Shown here one piece after another: positions 1-9,066 of a DNA stretch of 64,000 nt. Within the stretch, counting starts at the first letter, position 1. Each line of letters opens with the position of its first letter. The DNA comes from Paenibacillus sp. HW567 (lineage in GTDB: Bacteria > Bacillota > Bacilli > Paenibacillales > Paenibacillaceae): contig NZ_KB910518.1 in assembly GCF_000374185.1 (NCBI RefSeq), positions 3,357,687 to 3,421,686 of the forward strand, read 5' to 3'. The position numbers and the translations under genes were made by a program. The notes beneath the pieces were generated by a model that saw only the letters and a program-made list of their open reading frames with translations, was not told where the DNA came from and made no database searches.

Positions 1-1
1 T

Positions 2-802
2 ATTTTTGAGGAGCGTCTTAAGCTGCCTTTTCAAGTGGGACTGCTGCTGACCCTATTCGGCTCCTACTTATTGCTGAAGCGCGGCATTTCCGGCATTCTG
101 CAGATCAACAGCCTTGTCGTCCCTTTAATGCTTACTCTGTCGCTAATTATTACTTTTAATACGCTCGGGGTTCCGGGTGCGGAACGTTTTCTGTTCTTGA
201 GAACTGACCATAACCTCTTTGATGCCTGGATGTCCCCTCTGCTCTATACCGCCTTCAACCTCGGAATGGCCCAAGCCGTATTGGTGCCGCTGGCCCGGCA
301 TACGGATGATGAACAGCCGCTTTGGCGGGGCGGCATTCTCGGCGGAGTGGGGATTGGGTTCATGCTGCTGGCCGCGCATTTTGCCATGAGCTCGCAAATG
401 CCGGGAATTCTGCAGTTCGAAATCCCTATGGGCAGCATCGCGTTTCGCCTGGGTCCCATTGTGCAGCTCATCTATCTGCTGCTGATATTTATGGAGATTT
501 TCAGTACCTTTGTGGCAAATATCTATGGTGTCGGCGTACAGCTACAGCAGCGTCTGCCTATGGCTCCGGTCCTCGTGACCCCGCTGCTGATGCTCATCTG
601 CTATCTCTTCAGCCAGTTCGGCTTCAGTTCGCTGCTGGGCGTGTTCTATCCGATCTTCGGCGCTTTGTCGCTGATATGGGCAGTGATGCTGCTGCGTGCC
701 CCGATGTCCCCGCCTCCGCGCAAGGGCGATCCTCCCGGTCCCGGAGGCAAAGGCATCACTATTGCTGCGGTGAAGCCTGTAATTCGCATTACGCGAAGAT
801 GA
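2..802 (+). CDS. YkvI-like multi-spanning membrane protein, 3' part
   Basis: The reading frame is open from base 2, so the gene begins outside the window and only about the last 266 residues are seen. The protein is almost entirely hydrophobic, with roughly seven membrane segments separated by short loops, and ends in a proline/glycine-rich, basic cytoplasmic-type tail. The segment containing NLGMAQAVLVPLA and the overall pattern resemble the YkvI family, membrane proteins of unknown function distantly related to amino-acid permeases. A GTG at 35 could be mistaken for a start but lies inside the conserved body. No substrate can be assigned. The family call is from recollection of the pattern. 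Confidence 0.6.
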   Translation: MFEERLKLPFQVGLLLTLFGSYLLLKRGISGILQINSLVVPLMLTLSLIITFNTLGVPGAERFLFLRTDHNLFDAWMSPLLYTAFNLGMAQAVLVPLARHTDDEQPLWRGGILGGVGIGFMLLAAHFAMSSQMPGILQFEIPMGSIAFRLGPIVQLIYLLLIFMEIFSTFVANIYGVGVQLQQRLPMAPVLVTPLLMLICYLFSQFGFSSLLGVFYPIFGALSLIWAVMLLRAPMSPPPRKGDPPGPGGKGITIAAVKPVIRITRR

Positions 803-915
803 TTGCTGCGGCAAGGAAATCTTGACTTGGTCACTCTGGCAACAACCGAGATTAGAAAATACAACTCAAACAAAGCCGATGTGAGGGCTGATTGAGCAAG
901 GCGCCGGTAGCTGGT

Positions 916-3900
916 TTAGACGGGAACGACCAAGGCTGCAGGAATTATTGCAGCCGCCGCCTCAGCCACATGTCTGTGGCAGGTCATCATGACAATCTGC
1001 CGGGAGGCTGACAGTTCACCCAGCAGGGCCAATGCCGCATGCAGACGGCGTTCATCAAAATTGACGAACAGGTCATCAAAGAGCAGCGGCAGCTTGGCCT
1101 GCCGCGCCATGGTCTCCGCGAGCGCCAGCCGGAGCGCCAGGTAGAGCTGCTCCGCCGTCCCACGGCTAAGCAGACCGCTGTCCACCAGCCCTGTATCCTT
1201 GTGCTCGGCCTTAAGCTCTTTGTGACCAAGCGTCATAACTACCCGCCGATACTCCCCTTCTGTCAGCTTGGCAAAATAATTGGAGGCCAGCAGCAGCACC
1301 TGCGGCTGTTTCTCCTGCTCATAAATGCGCCGTGTTCTGCCCATTAGCTCCGCCGCCAGCGCAGTTACCGCATACTGGCCTGCGATCATCCGCAGCGCCG
1401 CCCGCTGCTCCTCCAATTGCTGAAGCACCGAATCCTCCATGCAGCGTTCCGTCAAATGCTCCTGTTCCTTAAGCAACTTGCCCCGGTGCTCCAGCAAGGC
1501 ATTCCGCTCCTCCTCAATGCCCGCCGCAGCTTCCTCCGCAGCGTTCCGCTCCTGTTCCAGCGCATAGGCGTCGTGATGCTCCAGCAGTGCCAGCAGCTCA
1601 GAGGCGCCCGTATGTTCCCAGCCTCCGAACATGGCCAGCTCCCACTGGCGGATCGACCTCGTCAGCTCTGTCCGAAGCTGTACAGCCGCGGACCGCCGGA
1701 GAAATTCCTCCCCGCCTTCGGCACCGCCCTCCTGCAGCAGCTCGCGGCAGCGCTGCGCCAGCTCGTCCAGCACACGGCTGCTCTCGGCAAGCTCTGCCTT
1801 CACTTCCAGAAGCCGTGCAGCAATTCCTTCCCGGCGCAGCAGTTCAATCTGCAGCAGATCCCACTCCCGCTTGCTCAGCTCCAGCCAGCTAAGCAGGGAC
1901 ACCTCCTCCCGAATGCTCATCTGCGCCCCCGCTTGCGGCTGGTTCGCTGCAGCGGATTCACTTGAAGCGGGGAGAACAGTTGCTTCTTCCAGCTTCGCCT
2001 TGGCTTCATTCATCAACGCCAGTACTTCATCTTCATAGGCAGAGCACTCTGCTGCCAATTCTTGCAGCCGCGAAGCAAGCTTGTGCTGTTGGCGCAGCAG
2101 CTCGTTGCCCTGCTCGACCCGGACGAAGATGTCCGGCAGTCCTTCCGGCGACAAGCCCTCCGGCAGCTTGTGCTGATACAGCCACTCCTCATAGCGTCCG
2201 TTCAGCGCTATGAACTCACTCTCGGCACGTTCCAATTCTCCGGCCAGTGCCCGCTCCTGTGCCGTCAGCGTGTCCAGCTCCATCCGGCAGGCATCCCGCT
2301 GGGCCTCCAGCCGTTCCACACGCTGCCGCCAGGCGCTCCAGGCTTCCATGAGCCTGCGAAGCGCCTTCATCCCGGCCTCCAGCCCGCTTGCGTCAGGGCT
2401 GGGCCCCCCCGCCGGCCTCCGTCCCGGCCGGCTCAGCCCGCTCTCCGGCTCCGCGCCGGAGAGCAGCAGCCCCCGCAGCCGCAGCATCTCCGCTGCGGCT
2501 GCGCTGCCCTCCCCGCCGTGCCCCGGCGGGGCAGCGTCCGCCCTGCGCTCTGCGCCCAGGGCGGCCCACAGGGCCAGGTCGGCCGCCGCCAGCAGGCCGA
2601 GCGCGACCCAGGCGCTGACCGGCGGCGCGCCGGTCAGCCACAGCGCTGGCGGCAGCAGCAGCGTGAGCGCTGCGCCCGCCAGCAGGAGGCGCCGATAGCG
2701 CTGCGCCCGGCGCCCGGCGCTGCCGGCCCCGCCGGCTGCGCGGCCGCGCAGCGGCCCTTCGCCGAGCTGCGCTTCGCGCCAGCGCTCGGCAGCCTGCTGC
2801 AGCTCGTCCCAGAGCTGCAGCAGTTCATGCGGGCTGCGCGAAGCCAGGCCCGCGAAGTCTTCGGCACCGGCGGCGTGCTCGCGCGCCAGTGCCCGCTCTG
2901 CCGCCTGCAGCGCAGCGGCGGCGGCGGCCAGGCCGGAGCGGAGATTCTGCCGCTCCGCTTCACGGGCCTCCATGCGGCGGTCATAGCCGGTGAAGGCCTC
3001 AGCGAAACGCCGTGCGGCTTCACGGTCTGCCGCCGCACCGGAAAAACCCGCAAGCTCGGCAGACCCCCAGCCCGCGCCGATTCCCCGCAGCACGTGCTCC
3101 AGATGCCCCTCCAGCGCAGCAAGCTCTCCAGTAAGGCGTTGACGTTCCGCCTGTTTATCCTCATAGCTGCTGCGGCGGCGGTCCAGCGCTTCAAGCCGCG
3201 GACCCTGCGCTTCCAGCAGCCTGTCCGGCGGATTGTGCGCCAGGCCTTCAGCAAGCTCGCTGTGCTGCCGCTTTAGTCGATGTACCGCGCCTTCAGCACT
3301 GCGGACTTCTCCTTCCAGCGCGTTCCAGCGCGCCGCGCCGTCCTCTGGAAAAGAATCAATAACAGGCAGCCCTTCCAGCTCCAGCCGGGCCTCACTCCAT
3401 TTCAGCCACAGCCCGCGAATATCCTGGACTTTGCGCAGCTTACGCAGCCGGTCCCCTTCCGTCTGCCGCCGCGCCTCCAGCCCTGAAAGCGCATGCTCCG
3501 CAGCCTCCAAAGCCGCGGTGTTCAGATTATATCTTGGCAGATATGACCGGCTCTCAGCGACTTCTCTTTCCAGCTTCTCAATCATCTGGAGAAGCTTGGC
3601 CGCCTCCTGCACCTTGCCGCGCGGCTTGTACAGCTTCTCGGCATCCTGAAGCAGCCGCCGCTCCGCCCGCAATATTTCACCGCCTCCGCCCATACCCGCA
3701 TGGAACAGATAGCTGCTCATTTCCTCGGATTGCAGCGTTCCAAGCTCCTGCAGCTCATCCAGCGATACGGCAAACAACTGCCGGAACATACTGCGGGAAA
3801 TACCGCCCAGCAGACGGCGCTCCATCTCGCCCTGATCCGCTTCCTCCGTTCTTCCATCCGGATAGCTGACGGTGATCTGCAGCTTTTCGCCTCTACTCTG

Positions 3901-4179
3901 TGTATCCCCTCCTGCCGCATACCGGCGGATGCTCCACAGAGCACCTTCGCCGTCGCGCGCAACCAGCATGCCCCCATGCTGTCCGCCCTGTGACGGCTCA
4001 TATCGTTCCACAGGATTAGCTCTGCTGGAAATTCCGAACAGCATAGAGCGGATGAACTGCAGCGTCGTGCTTTTACCGGCCTCATTGCGGCCATAGAGAA
4101 CGGTGACTCCTTGACCCGGCCTCAACTCCCGATTATGCAGACGGCCGAACCCGCCAATCTGCAGCTCCTCTATTCTCAT
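916..4179 (-). CDS. yhaN: YhaN-type SMC-like AAA ATPase
   Basis: A 1087-residue SbcC/Rad50-like ATPase, presumed partner of the YhaO nuclease in DNA metabolism. The N-terminus holds a Walker A motif (GRNEAGKST, about residues 29-37). The C-terminus has an ABC signature (SRGTAEQLYLALRLAL) and Walker B (LPLLFDDLF), with long coiled coils between. In the middle, about residues 497-545, two hydrophobic stretches broken by a short polar turn look like a membrane hairpin, which SbcC itself lacks. This part of the gene is extremely GC-rich and alanine/arginine-rich. The start overlaps the stop of yhaO by four bases (ATGA), so the two genes are translationally coupled. It is somewhat longer than the Bacillus protein as I remember it. 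Confidence 0.85.
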   Translation of the reverse strand: MRIEELQIGGFGRLHNRELRPGQGVTVLYGRNEAGKSTTLQFIRSMLFGISSRANPVERYEPSQGGQHGGMLVARDGEGALWSIRRYAAGGDTQSRGEKLQITVSYPDGRTEEADQGEMERRLLGGISRSMFRQLFAVSLDELQELGTLQSEEMSSYLFHAGMGGGGEILRAERRLLQDAEKLYKPRGKVQEAAKLLQMIEKLEREVAESRSYLPRYNLNTAALEAAEHALSGLEARRQTEGDRLRKLRKVQDIRGLWLKWSEARLELEGLPVIDSFPEDGAARWNALEGEVRSAEGAVHRLKRQHSELAEGLAHNPPDRLLEAQGPRLEALDRRRSSYEDKQAERQRLTGELAALEGHLEHVLRGIGAGWGSAELAGFSGAAADREAARRFAEAFTGYDRRMEAREAERQNLRSGLAAAAAALQAAERALAREHAAGAEDFAGLASRSPHELLQLWDELQQAAERWREAQLGEGPLRGRAAGGAGSAGRRAQRYRRLLLAGAALTLLLPPALWLTGAPPVSAWVALGLLAAADLALWAALGAERRADAAPPGHGGEGSAAAAEMLRLRGLLLSGAEPESGLSRPGRRPAGGPSPDASGLEAGMKALRRLMEAWSAWRQRVERLEAQRDACRMELDTLTAQERALAGELERAESEFIALNGRYEEWLYQHKLPEGLSPEGLPDIFVRVEQGNELLRQQHKLASRLQELAAECSAYEDEVLALMNEAKAKLEEATVLPASSESAAANQPQAGAQMSIREEVSLLSWLELSKREWDLLQIELLRREGIAARLLEVKAELAESSRVLDELAQRCRELLQEGGAEGGEEFLRRSAAVQLRTELTRSIRQWELAMFGGWEHTGASELLALLEHHDAYALEQERNAAEEAAAGIEEERNALLEHRGKLLKEQEHLTERCMEDSVLQQLEEQRAALRMIAGQYAVTALAAELMGRTRRIYEQEKQPQVLLLASNYFAKLTEGEYRRVVMTLGHKELKAEHKDTGLVDSGLLSRGTAEQLYLALRLALAETMARQAKLPLLFDDLFVNFDERRLHAALALLGELSASRQIVMMTCHRHVAEAAAAIIPAALVVPV

Positions 4180-5561
4180 CTAGCACTCCCCCGCTCCGGT
4201 GTTTCGGCCTCAGCATCTGCACTCTTGCCTCCGGCTTCAGTCGGGAGCATACTGCCTGTATGCCCGTCATTTTCATCCATTCCGGCAAGCAGTGTAATGC
4301 CAAGCTCTGCCGCACTTCTAAGCCAGCCCTGCTTCTCCTCTTCTCCCGCCGCTGAGAGCAAACGACGCAGCTCCCGGTTCTCCATCAGCGGTTTCAGCGC
4401 ACTGCCGATCAACTCCTCCAGCTCTTCTGCCGATTGTCCGCTTCGCCCGGCCTGCCGCAGCATTTCTCCAAGGAAGCTATCCTCCAGCAGCAGCCGCTCC
4501 CGGTCAATGGCGAGACCGGTTTCCACAGTGAACCCTTCCGTCCAGACCAGCCCGGCATACTCTTTGTGCTCTGCACGAATTGTTTCTCTGCGCTGCAGCT
4601 CGGCGAGCAGATCATCCGCCGCCCCTTTCTCGGACAGTACCTTGTGCAGAGCGCCACGCCCCGTAAGCCGGAAACGCACCACAGACATCCGTTGCGGAAG
4701 CTCATCCCTGATCTCTTCTATGGCCTGCTCTACAGACTGTGTCCATTGCGCTTCGTCCTCAAAGCCTTCAATGGATAGCTCACGAACCTGCCAGCGGATA
4801 GAATCCAGCTCATGGAACCGGAGGTCCGTCCGGCCTTCGCTGTCCACATCCACGATATAACAGCCCTTTGGCCCTGTTTCCTTGACGCTTCGACCCTGGA
4901 TATTGCCCGGGTATACAATCGCCGGACAATCATGCAGAATACTTCGTTTATGTATATGTCCCAGCGCCCAGTAGTCATATCCCCGCCCAATCAAGTCTCT
5001 GCGGGTGCAGGGTGAATAGGTCTCATGCTGGAGGTCTCCGTCCACATTGCCGTGGAGCAAAGCGATATGGAACAGACTGCTGCCCGGTTTGCGGTTGAAG
5101 AGCAGCGCTGTATTCTCCGTCACTTTGGCCGTTGGATAGGAGATGCCGCTGACCACTGCCACCTCCTGGCCATCGCAGCGGCGGCAGGCGATGGCCTGTC
5201 CCGGCTCTCCGCTGCCGAATACCGTTACATGCCCGGGTGGTTCCGTATTCAGACGCGGCCCATCCAGCGGGTCATGATTGCCGTGAATCAGATATACTGC
5301 AATGCCGTGTCTTCCCAGCTCCCCAAGTGCCTCCTGGAAACGAAGCTGCCCCTGCAAGGAGGCATCGGAGACATCATACACATCGCCGCTGATGACGACA
5401 AAATCCACCTCTTCCTGGACAGCTACGCCAACAAGCCGCCCGAGGGCGGCGAAGGTAGACTCCCGCAAATAGGAGCGTATGGCCTGCGGAAGCTGCACCA
5501 GTCCGGCAAAACGGCTGTCCAGATGCAGATCCGCAGCATGCAGGAAACGAAATGGAATCAT
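4176..5561 (-). CDS. yhaO: YhaO-type DNA repair metallophosphoesterase
   Basis: A 461-residue SbcD/Mre11-like calcineurin-type phosphoesterase. The metal-binding motifs are visible in order: FLHAADLHLD near the N-terminus, ISGDVYD, IHGNHDPLDG, LLHGNVDGD and ALGHIHKR. In related systems this subunit is a Mn-dependent exo/endonuclease whose activity is gated by its ATPase partner, here the overlapping downstream yhaN. The C-terminal 150 residues are helical and acidic and probably form the docking region for the ATPase. The gene follows the glycosyltransferase by only four bases, so all three may be co-transcribed, although no functional link to the glycosyltransferase is evident. Confidence 0.88.
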   Translation of the reverse strand: MIPFRFLHAADLHLDSRFAGLVQLPQAIRSYLRESTFAALGRLVGVAVQEEVDFVVISGDVYDVSDASLQGQLRFQEALGELGRHGIAVYLIHGNHDPLDGPRLNTEPPGHVTVFGSGEPGQAIACRRCDGQEVAVVSGISYPTAKVTENTALLFNRKPGSSLFHIALLHGNVDGDLQHETYSPCTRRDLIGRGYDYWALGHIHKRSILHDCPAIVYPGNIQGRSVKETGPKGCYIVDVDSEGRTDLRFHELDSIRWQVRELSIEGFEDEAQWTQSVEQAIEEIRDELPQRMSVVRFRLTGRGALHKVLSEKGAADDLLAELQRRETIRAEHKEYAGLVWTEGFTVETGLAIDRERLLLEDSFLGEMLRQAGRSGQSAEELEELIGSALKPLMENRELRRLLSAAGEEEKQGWLRSAAELGITLLAGMDENDGHTGSMLPTEAGGKSADAEAETPERGSAR

Positions 5562-5565
5562 AACC

Positions 5566-6702
5566 TCACCCCTTCATTCCCTGCTGGTATTGCAGATAAG
5601 TTTTTTTCAGCTCATTGGCTACACGCGTCAAAGAGTACTGGCTTTTCGCTTTATCCCAAGCCGAACGGGACAACTCGTAACGGTAGCCAGGATCGCTGAT
5701 CACCTTCTCCAGCGCATCCGCCAGAGCCAGCTCATCATCAGGCTCAACCAGCAGACCGTTTACACCGTCTTCAATCTGCTCGGGAATTCCGCCCACACTC
5801 GTACCGACCAGCGCCAGACAGCTAAGCGCAGCTTCCGCGAATACCGATCCGAAGGCTTCCGCCCGCGACGGGAGCACAAAAATATCAAAGAACGGCATGA
5901 ACTCTTCCGGATGCAGGGTATAGCCATAAAAAATCGTTTCATTATATATGCCAAGATTCTGAGCCAGCAGCTCCAGCTCTGCACGTGAAGGACCATCGCC
6001 AATAATATGCAGCACATACTCAAGATTGCGTTTTTTCAGCTCCGCACATGCCTTGAACAACGTGTCGATGCCTTTGGCCGGAACCAGACGGGTTACTGTA
6101 ACCAGTTGCGGAATATCATTGTCATGCGGCACAGGCTTAAATCTTTTTTCGTCAAAACCGTTCGGAATCACTCCGATTCTCGAAGGCTGATCAATATAAG
6201 GAGCTAAATATTCGGCAAAAGAGCGCGATACCGTCATCAGACGGTCGCTGACATGCTCCAGCTCACGGTAGATCGACACGAGGAACCGATGCTCCAGCCC
6301 CCCTTCTACAATGGCCCCATTGAGAATCAGCTCGCGTTCGTAGCTGGAATGCAGGGTCTGAATAAGCGGAACCTCGGGATAAATTTTTTTCATCGCAAGA
6401 CCTGCAATCGGATGGTGGGCATGAATCAGATCATATTTTTTGCTCATCCGAAGTTTTGTCCACCAGATATAATCCCTGTAGGTCTGAATATATTTCTGCA
6501 CAACCGGACTTTCGCCATATAGGGTCCAGTCAAAGGTTTCAAAAACGATCTCTTCACGCCCCTTGCCCCGGATTCGCTTGGGCAGCCAGAATAAATCCAT
6601 CTCCCAGCGGTTCGAACGAAAGCGTTCCTGCAAATGCGGAATCATGGAAGATACACCACCGGGCTGCTCCGGCGGGAAAAATAGCGCTTGCAGCAAGTTC
6701 AT
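5566..6702 (-). CDS. Glycosyltransferase family 4 (GT-B fold)
   Basis: A predicted 378-residue retaining glycosyltransferase. The N-terminal half contains a MNLLQALFFPPEQPGGVS-type opening and HAHHPIAG, typical of the acceptor-binding domain. The C-terminal half has GVIPNGFD, VTRLVPAKGID and the EAFGSVFAEA motif that carries the nucleotide-sugar-binding glutamates. I chose the ATG at 6702 because an AAAGGGGAT ribosome binding site lies just before it; the frame stays open further upstream, but that extension looks non-coding. Substrate and product are unknown; cell-surface polysaccharide or glycolipid synthesis is the family expectation. It sits directly upstream of yhaO on the same strand. 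Confidence 0.85.
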   Translation of the reverse strand: MNLLQALFFPPEQPGGVSSMIPHLQERFRSNRWEMDLFWLPKRIRGKGREEIVFETFDWTLYGESPVVQKYIQTYRDYIWWTKLRMSKKYDLIHAHHPIAGLAMKKIYPEVPLIQTLHSSYERELILNGAIVEGGLEHRFLVSIYRELEHVSDRLMTVSRSFAEYLAPYIDQPSRIGVIPNGFDEKRFKPVPHDNDIPQLVTVTRLVPAKGIDTLFKACAELKKRNLEYVLHIIGDGPSRAELELLAQNLGIYNETIFYGYTLHPEEFMPFFDIFVLPSRAEAFGSVFAEAALSCLALVGTSVGGIPEQIEDGVNGLLVEPDDELALADALEKVISDPGYRYELSRSAWDKAKSQYSLTRVANELKKTYLQYQQGMKG

Positions 6703-6890
6703 AAGGACATCCCCTTTACAATTGCCCTGAATACGGTGCGACCCGGCAATTATGATATAGTGATATATGTACATATAAATTTACAGGTACGTTTAGGTCC
6801 CATACCTTGATTTTATCGGTATCCACCTGAAACAGCAACTAAGAAGAGCCTTAACACCTATCTAAGATTTTGACAAGAGGAGAATGTCAT

Positions 6891-8285
6891 ATGAATGAAG
6901 AACGGCTGCCCGCCGCTTACACTGCCCGGATTAGAGAGATGCTGGGGCAGGAGGCGGACGCTTTTCTGGAGAGCTATAATGCGCGGCGGACCCAGGGTCT
7001 GCGGTTCAACACTTTAAAAAGCGCCTCGGCTTCAGGACAGGATGCGGCAGAGCATGCAATCTCATCGTTCGGCCTTACGCCTGTGCCCTGGTGTCCCTCA
7101 GGATATTATTATGAAGAACCCGCCCGGCCCGGACGCCACGCCTTTCATGCTGCCGGACTATATTATATTCAGGAGCCGTCGGCAATGTCCGCAGCCGAGC
7201 TGCTGGCGCCGCTTCCCGGAGAATCCGTGCTTGATCTTGCAGCCGCTCCAGGCGGCAAAACAACGCATATCGCTGCCCTGATGAAGGGACAAGGCTTGCT
7301 CGTATCCAATGAGATTCACCCGGAGCGGGCCAAAATACTGGCGGAAAACGTAGAGCGTCTAGGCATCCCGCATGCGATTGTTACATGTGCGGCTCCTGGA
7401 GATTTATCCCGCCGGTTCCCGGCAGTCTTCGACCGGATCATGCTCGATGCTCCTTGCTCCGGCGAAGGGATGTTCCGCAAGGACCCCGCAGCGATAGACG
7501 AGTGGTCTCCTGGGCATGTGGAGATGTGTGCGGCAAGACAATGGGACATTCTGCAGGATGCCTATCTTATGCTTAAGCCGGGCGGCAGCCTCGCCTACTC
7601 AACCTGTACCTTCAACCGTACAGAAAATGAAGAAACGATCCTGCGTTTCTTGGACAGCTATCCCGATATGGAGCTGATTGCGGAGCGGCGCCTGTGGCCC
7701 CATTTGGAACAAGGCGAAGGCCATTTCGTTGCGCTGCTGCGCAAAGCCGTCTCAGAGGAAGCCGTGCAGAGCCGCAGCAAACGCGGCGGCGGACGTGGCA
7801 AAAATGCCTCCAGGCCGCTTTCCGCCGTCCGCGATGCCTATCAGCAATTTATGAGCTGGGCAGCCGCTGAGCTGCCCGGATTTACCGGCCAGGGCGTACC
7901 TCTGCTCTTCGGTGAATCCCTGTATCTGCTGCCGGAGGCGTTTAGTGCCAGCCTGCATACCGGCCTGCTGGAAGGACTGAAAGTGCCGCGCGCGGGCCTG
8001 CATGTGGCTCATCTGAAGAAAAACCGGATCGAACCGGCCCATGCCCTCGCCATGGCCCTTACGCCCGAACAGGCGGCACACAGCTATGATCTGGCGGCGG
8101 ACAGTCTGGACATTCAGGCCTGGCTGCGCGGCGAGAGCCTGGCTGTCCCGCCCGGTCTGCACGGCTGGACACTGGTAACCGTCCAAGGACTGCCGGTCAG
8201 TTGGGGCAAGGCCAGCGCGGGACAGCTCAAGAATCACCTTCCTAAAGGCCTGCGGATTCAAAAAGCCCTTGCTGACGAGCAATAG
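6891..8285 (+). CDS. RsmF/NSUN-type rRNA (cytosine-C5) methyltransferase, copy 1
   Basis: A 464-residue SAM-dependent RNA m5C methyltransferase. Motif I reads VLDLAAAPGGKTTH, motif IV is DAPCSGEGMFRK and motif VI is YSTCTF; the two cysteines in IV and VI are the release and catalytic cysteines of the family. The C-terminal third is a small RsmF-type RNA-binding domain. The ATG at 6891 follows an AAGAGGAG binding site; a TTG at 6870 is in frame but lies before this site. A second, clearly paralogous gene lies at 15199-16743 on the other strand. The target cytosine in rRNA cannot be told from sequence. Confidence 0.88.
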   Translation: MNEERLPAAYTARIREMLGQEADAFLESYNARRTQGLRFNTLKSASASGQDAAEHAISSFGLTPVPWCPSGYYYEEPARPGRHAFHAAGLYYIQEPSAMSAAELLAPLPGESVLDLAAAPGGKTTHIAALMKGQGLLVSNEIHPERAKILAENVERLGIPHAIVTCAAPGDLSRRFPAVFDRIMLDAPCSGEGMFRKDPAAIDEWSPGHVEMCAARQWDILQDAYLMLKPGGSLAYSTCTFNRTENEETILRFLDSYPDMELIAERRLWPHLEQGEGHFVALLRKAVSEEAVQSRSKRGGGRGKNASRPLSAVRDAYQQFMSWAAAELPGFTGQGVPLLFGESLYLLPEAFSASLHTGLLEGLKVPRAGLHVAHLKKNRIEPAHALAMALTPEQAAHSYDLAADSLDIQAWLRGESLAVPPGLHGWTLVTVQGLPVSWGKASAGQLKNHLPKGLRIQKALADEQ

Positions 8286-8373
8286 ACTGCTGACTCGCAT
8301 GTGCTTCCAGCATCCCAGCAACGCCGCGCATAAACGCTCTTGCTCGCTATACCATCTTGAGTTCTGCTAAAAG

Positions 8374-8412
8374 AGAAACCTTGAATGGCCCAGGGCCAAT
8401 CAAGGTTTCTTT
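8374..8412 (+). terminator. Rho-independent terminator after the first RsmF gene
   Basis: An inverted repeat with arms AGAAACCTTGA and TCAAGGTTTCT, extended inward by GGCC pairing around a short loop, ends in a weak T-rich tail. It lies about 90 bases after the methyltransferase stop and separates it from the convergent immunity gene. Confidence 0.7.
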
Positions 8413-8588
8413 GGTTACGTAAGAAATTGTGGTAGCTCCTTTACCCAAGACTCGAAATTATCAGGCCAGAGGTGCCTCTTCCTCCTTAACTTAGATCTCA
8501 GTTTAATTTTGGAAAAGGGGGGGTTATTACAGATCTTGCAATATTTATCACACACAGTTACAGTAATTAATAAATTCTGTAAATTAGA
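8413..8588. other. AT-rich intergenic stretch after the terminator
   Basis: This stretch lies between the convergent RsmF and SUKH genes. It contains a run of eight G residues near 8517-8524 and is otherwise AT-rich. I see no convincing reading frame, no second immunity gene and no direct repeat that would mark an insertion site. The drop in GC seen in the immunity gene already begins here. Confidence 0.4.
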
Positions 8589-9044
8589 TTAATTTAGCCT
8601 ATTTTCAAGTGCGTTCACCAGCATATCATTAAAGTTAATGAAAGTGTTCATTATAGTGCCGGATGGTTTATCAAGTTCCAAAAAAATTTTATCGGTTAGA
8701 TCATAACAGTACCAAGCAATATCTGAATCCCCAAAGAAAACGAATTTTCTTTGCCATTCATTTTCATACCATAGATCATTTGTTTCAACAAAACCATTTA
8801 TTTCATCCTCACTTTGTGAAGTCAATAAAAAATTATCAACCCCGTATATCACCAAACCATTAAAATCCAGTCCATTTACTTTCGTAAGAAACTCAATGAA
8901 CTCGCTAGGTAGTATTAAACCATCGAATTTATCTTTGATGACCTCCTCCAACTTCTTGAGATCTTTACTAGTTGCCGGTTCATTAAGCTTACCTCCATAT
9001 CGTTCTTCAATTTTTTGAATTTCAATTAATAAACTATTTAACAT
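8589..9044 (-). CDS. SMI1/KNR4 (SUKH) family immunity protein
   Basis: A 151-residue acidic protein of the SUKH superfamily, whose bacterial members commonly neutralise the nuclease toxin encoded just upstream. The signature LPSEFIEFLTKVNG followed by a GVDNF-type strand is visible at about residues 45-75. The ATG at 9044 is preceded by AGGAGGAG at ideal spacing; the frame continues a few codons upstream without another site. The gene starts 22 bases after the toxin stop on the same strand, so they form one transcript. It is AT-rich like the toxin tip and unlike the surrounding genes. The immunity role is inferred from family and position. Confidence 0.85.
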   Translation of the reverse strand: MLNSLLIEIQKIEERYGGKLNEPATSKDLKKLEEVIKDKFDGLILPSEFIEFLTKVNGLDFNGLVIYGVDNFLLTSQSEDEINGFVETNDLWYENEWQRKFVFFGDSDIAWYCYDLTDKIFLELDKPSGTIMNTFINFNDMLVNALENRLN

Positions 9045-9066
9045 TTGCTCACTCCTCCTAATCAAA

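Noticed and set aside
2062..3276. Long plus-strand reading frame of 404 codons opposite yhaN
   Set aside because: It is a shadow of the GC-rich yhaN coding region; composition is Arg/Pro/Gln-rich and no domain pattern is seen.
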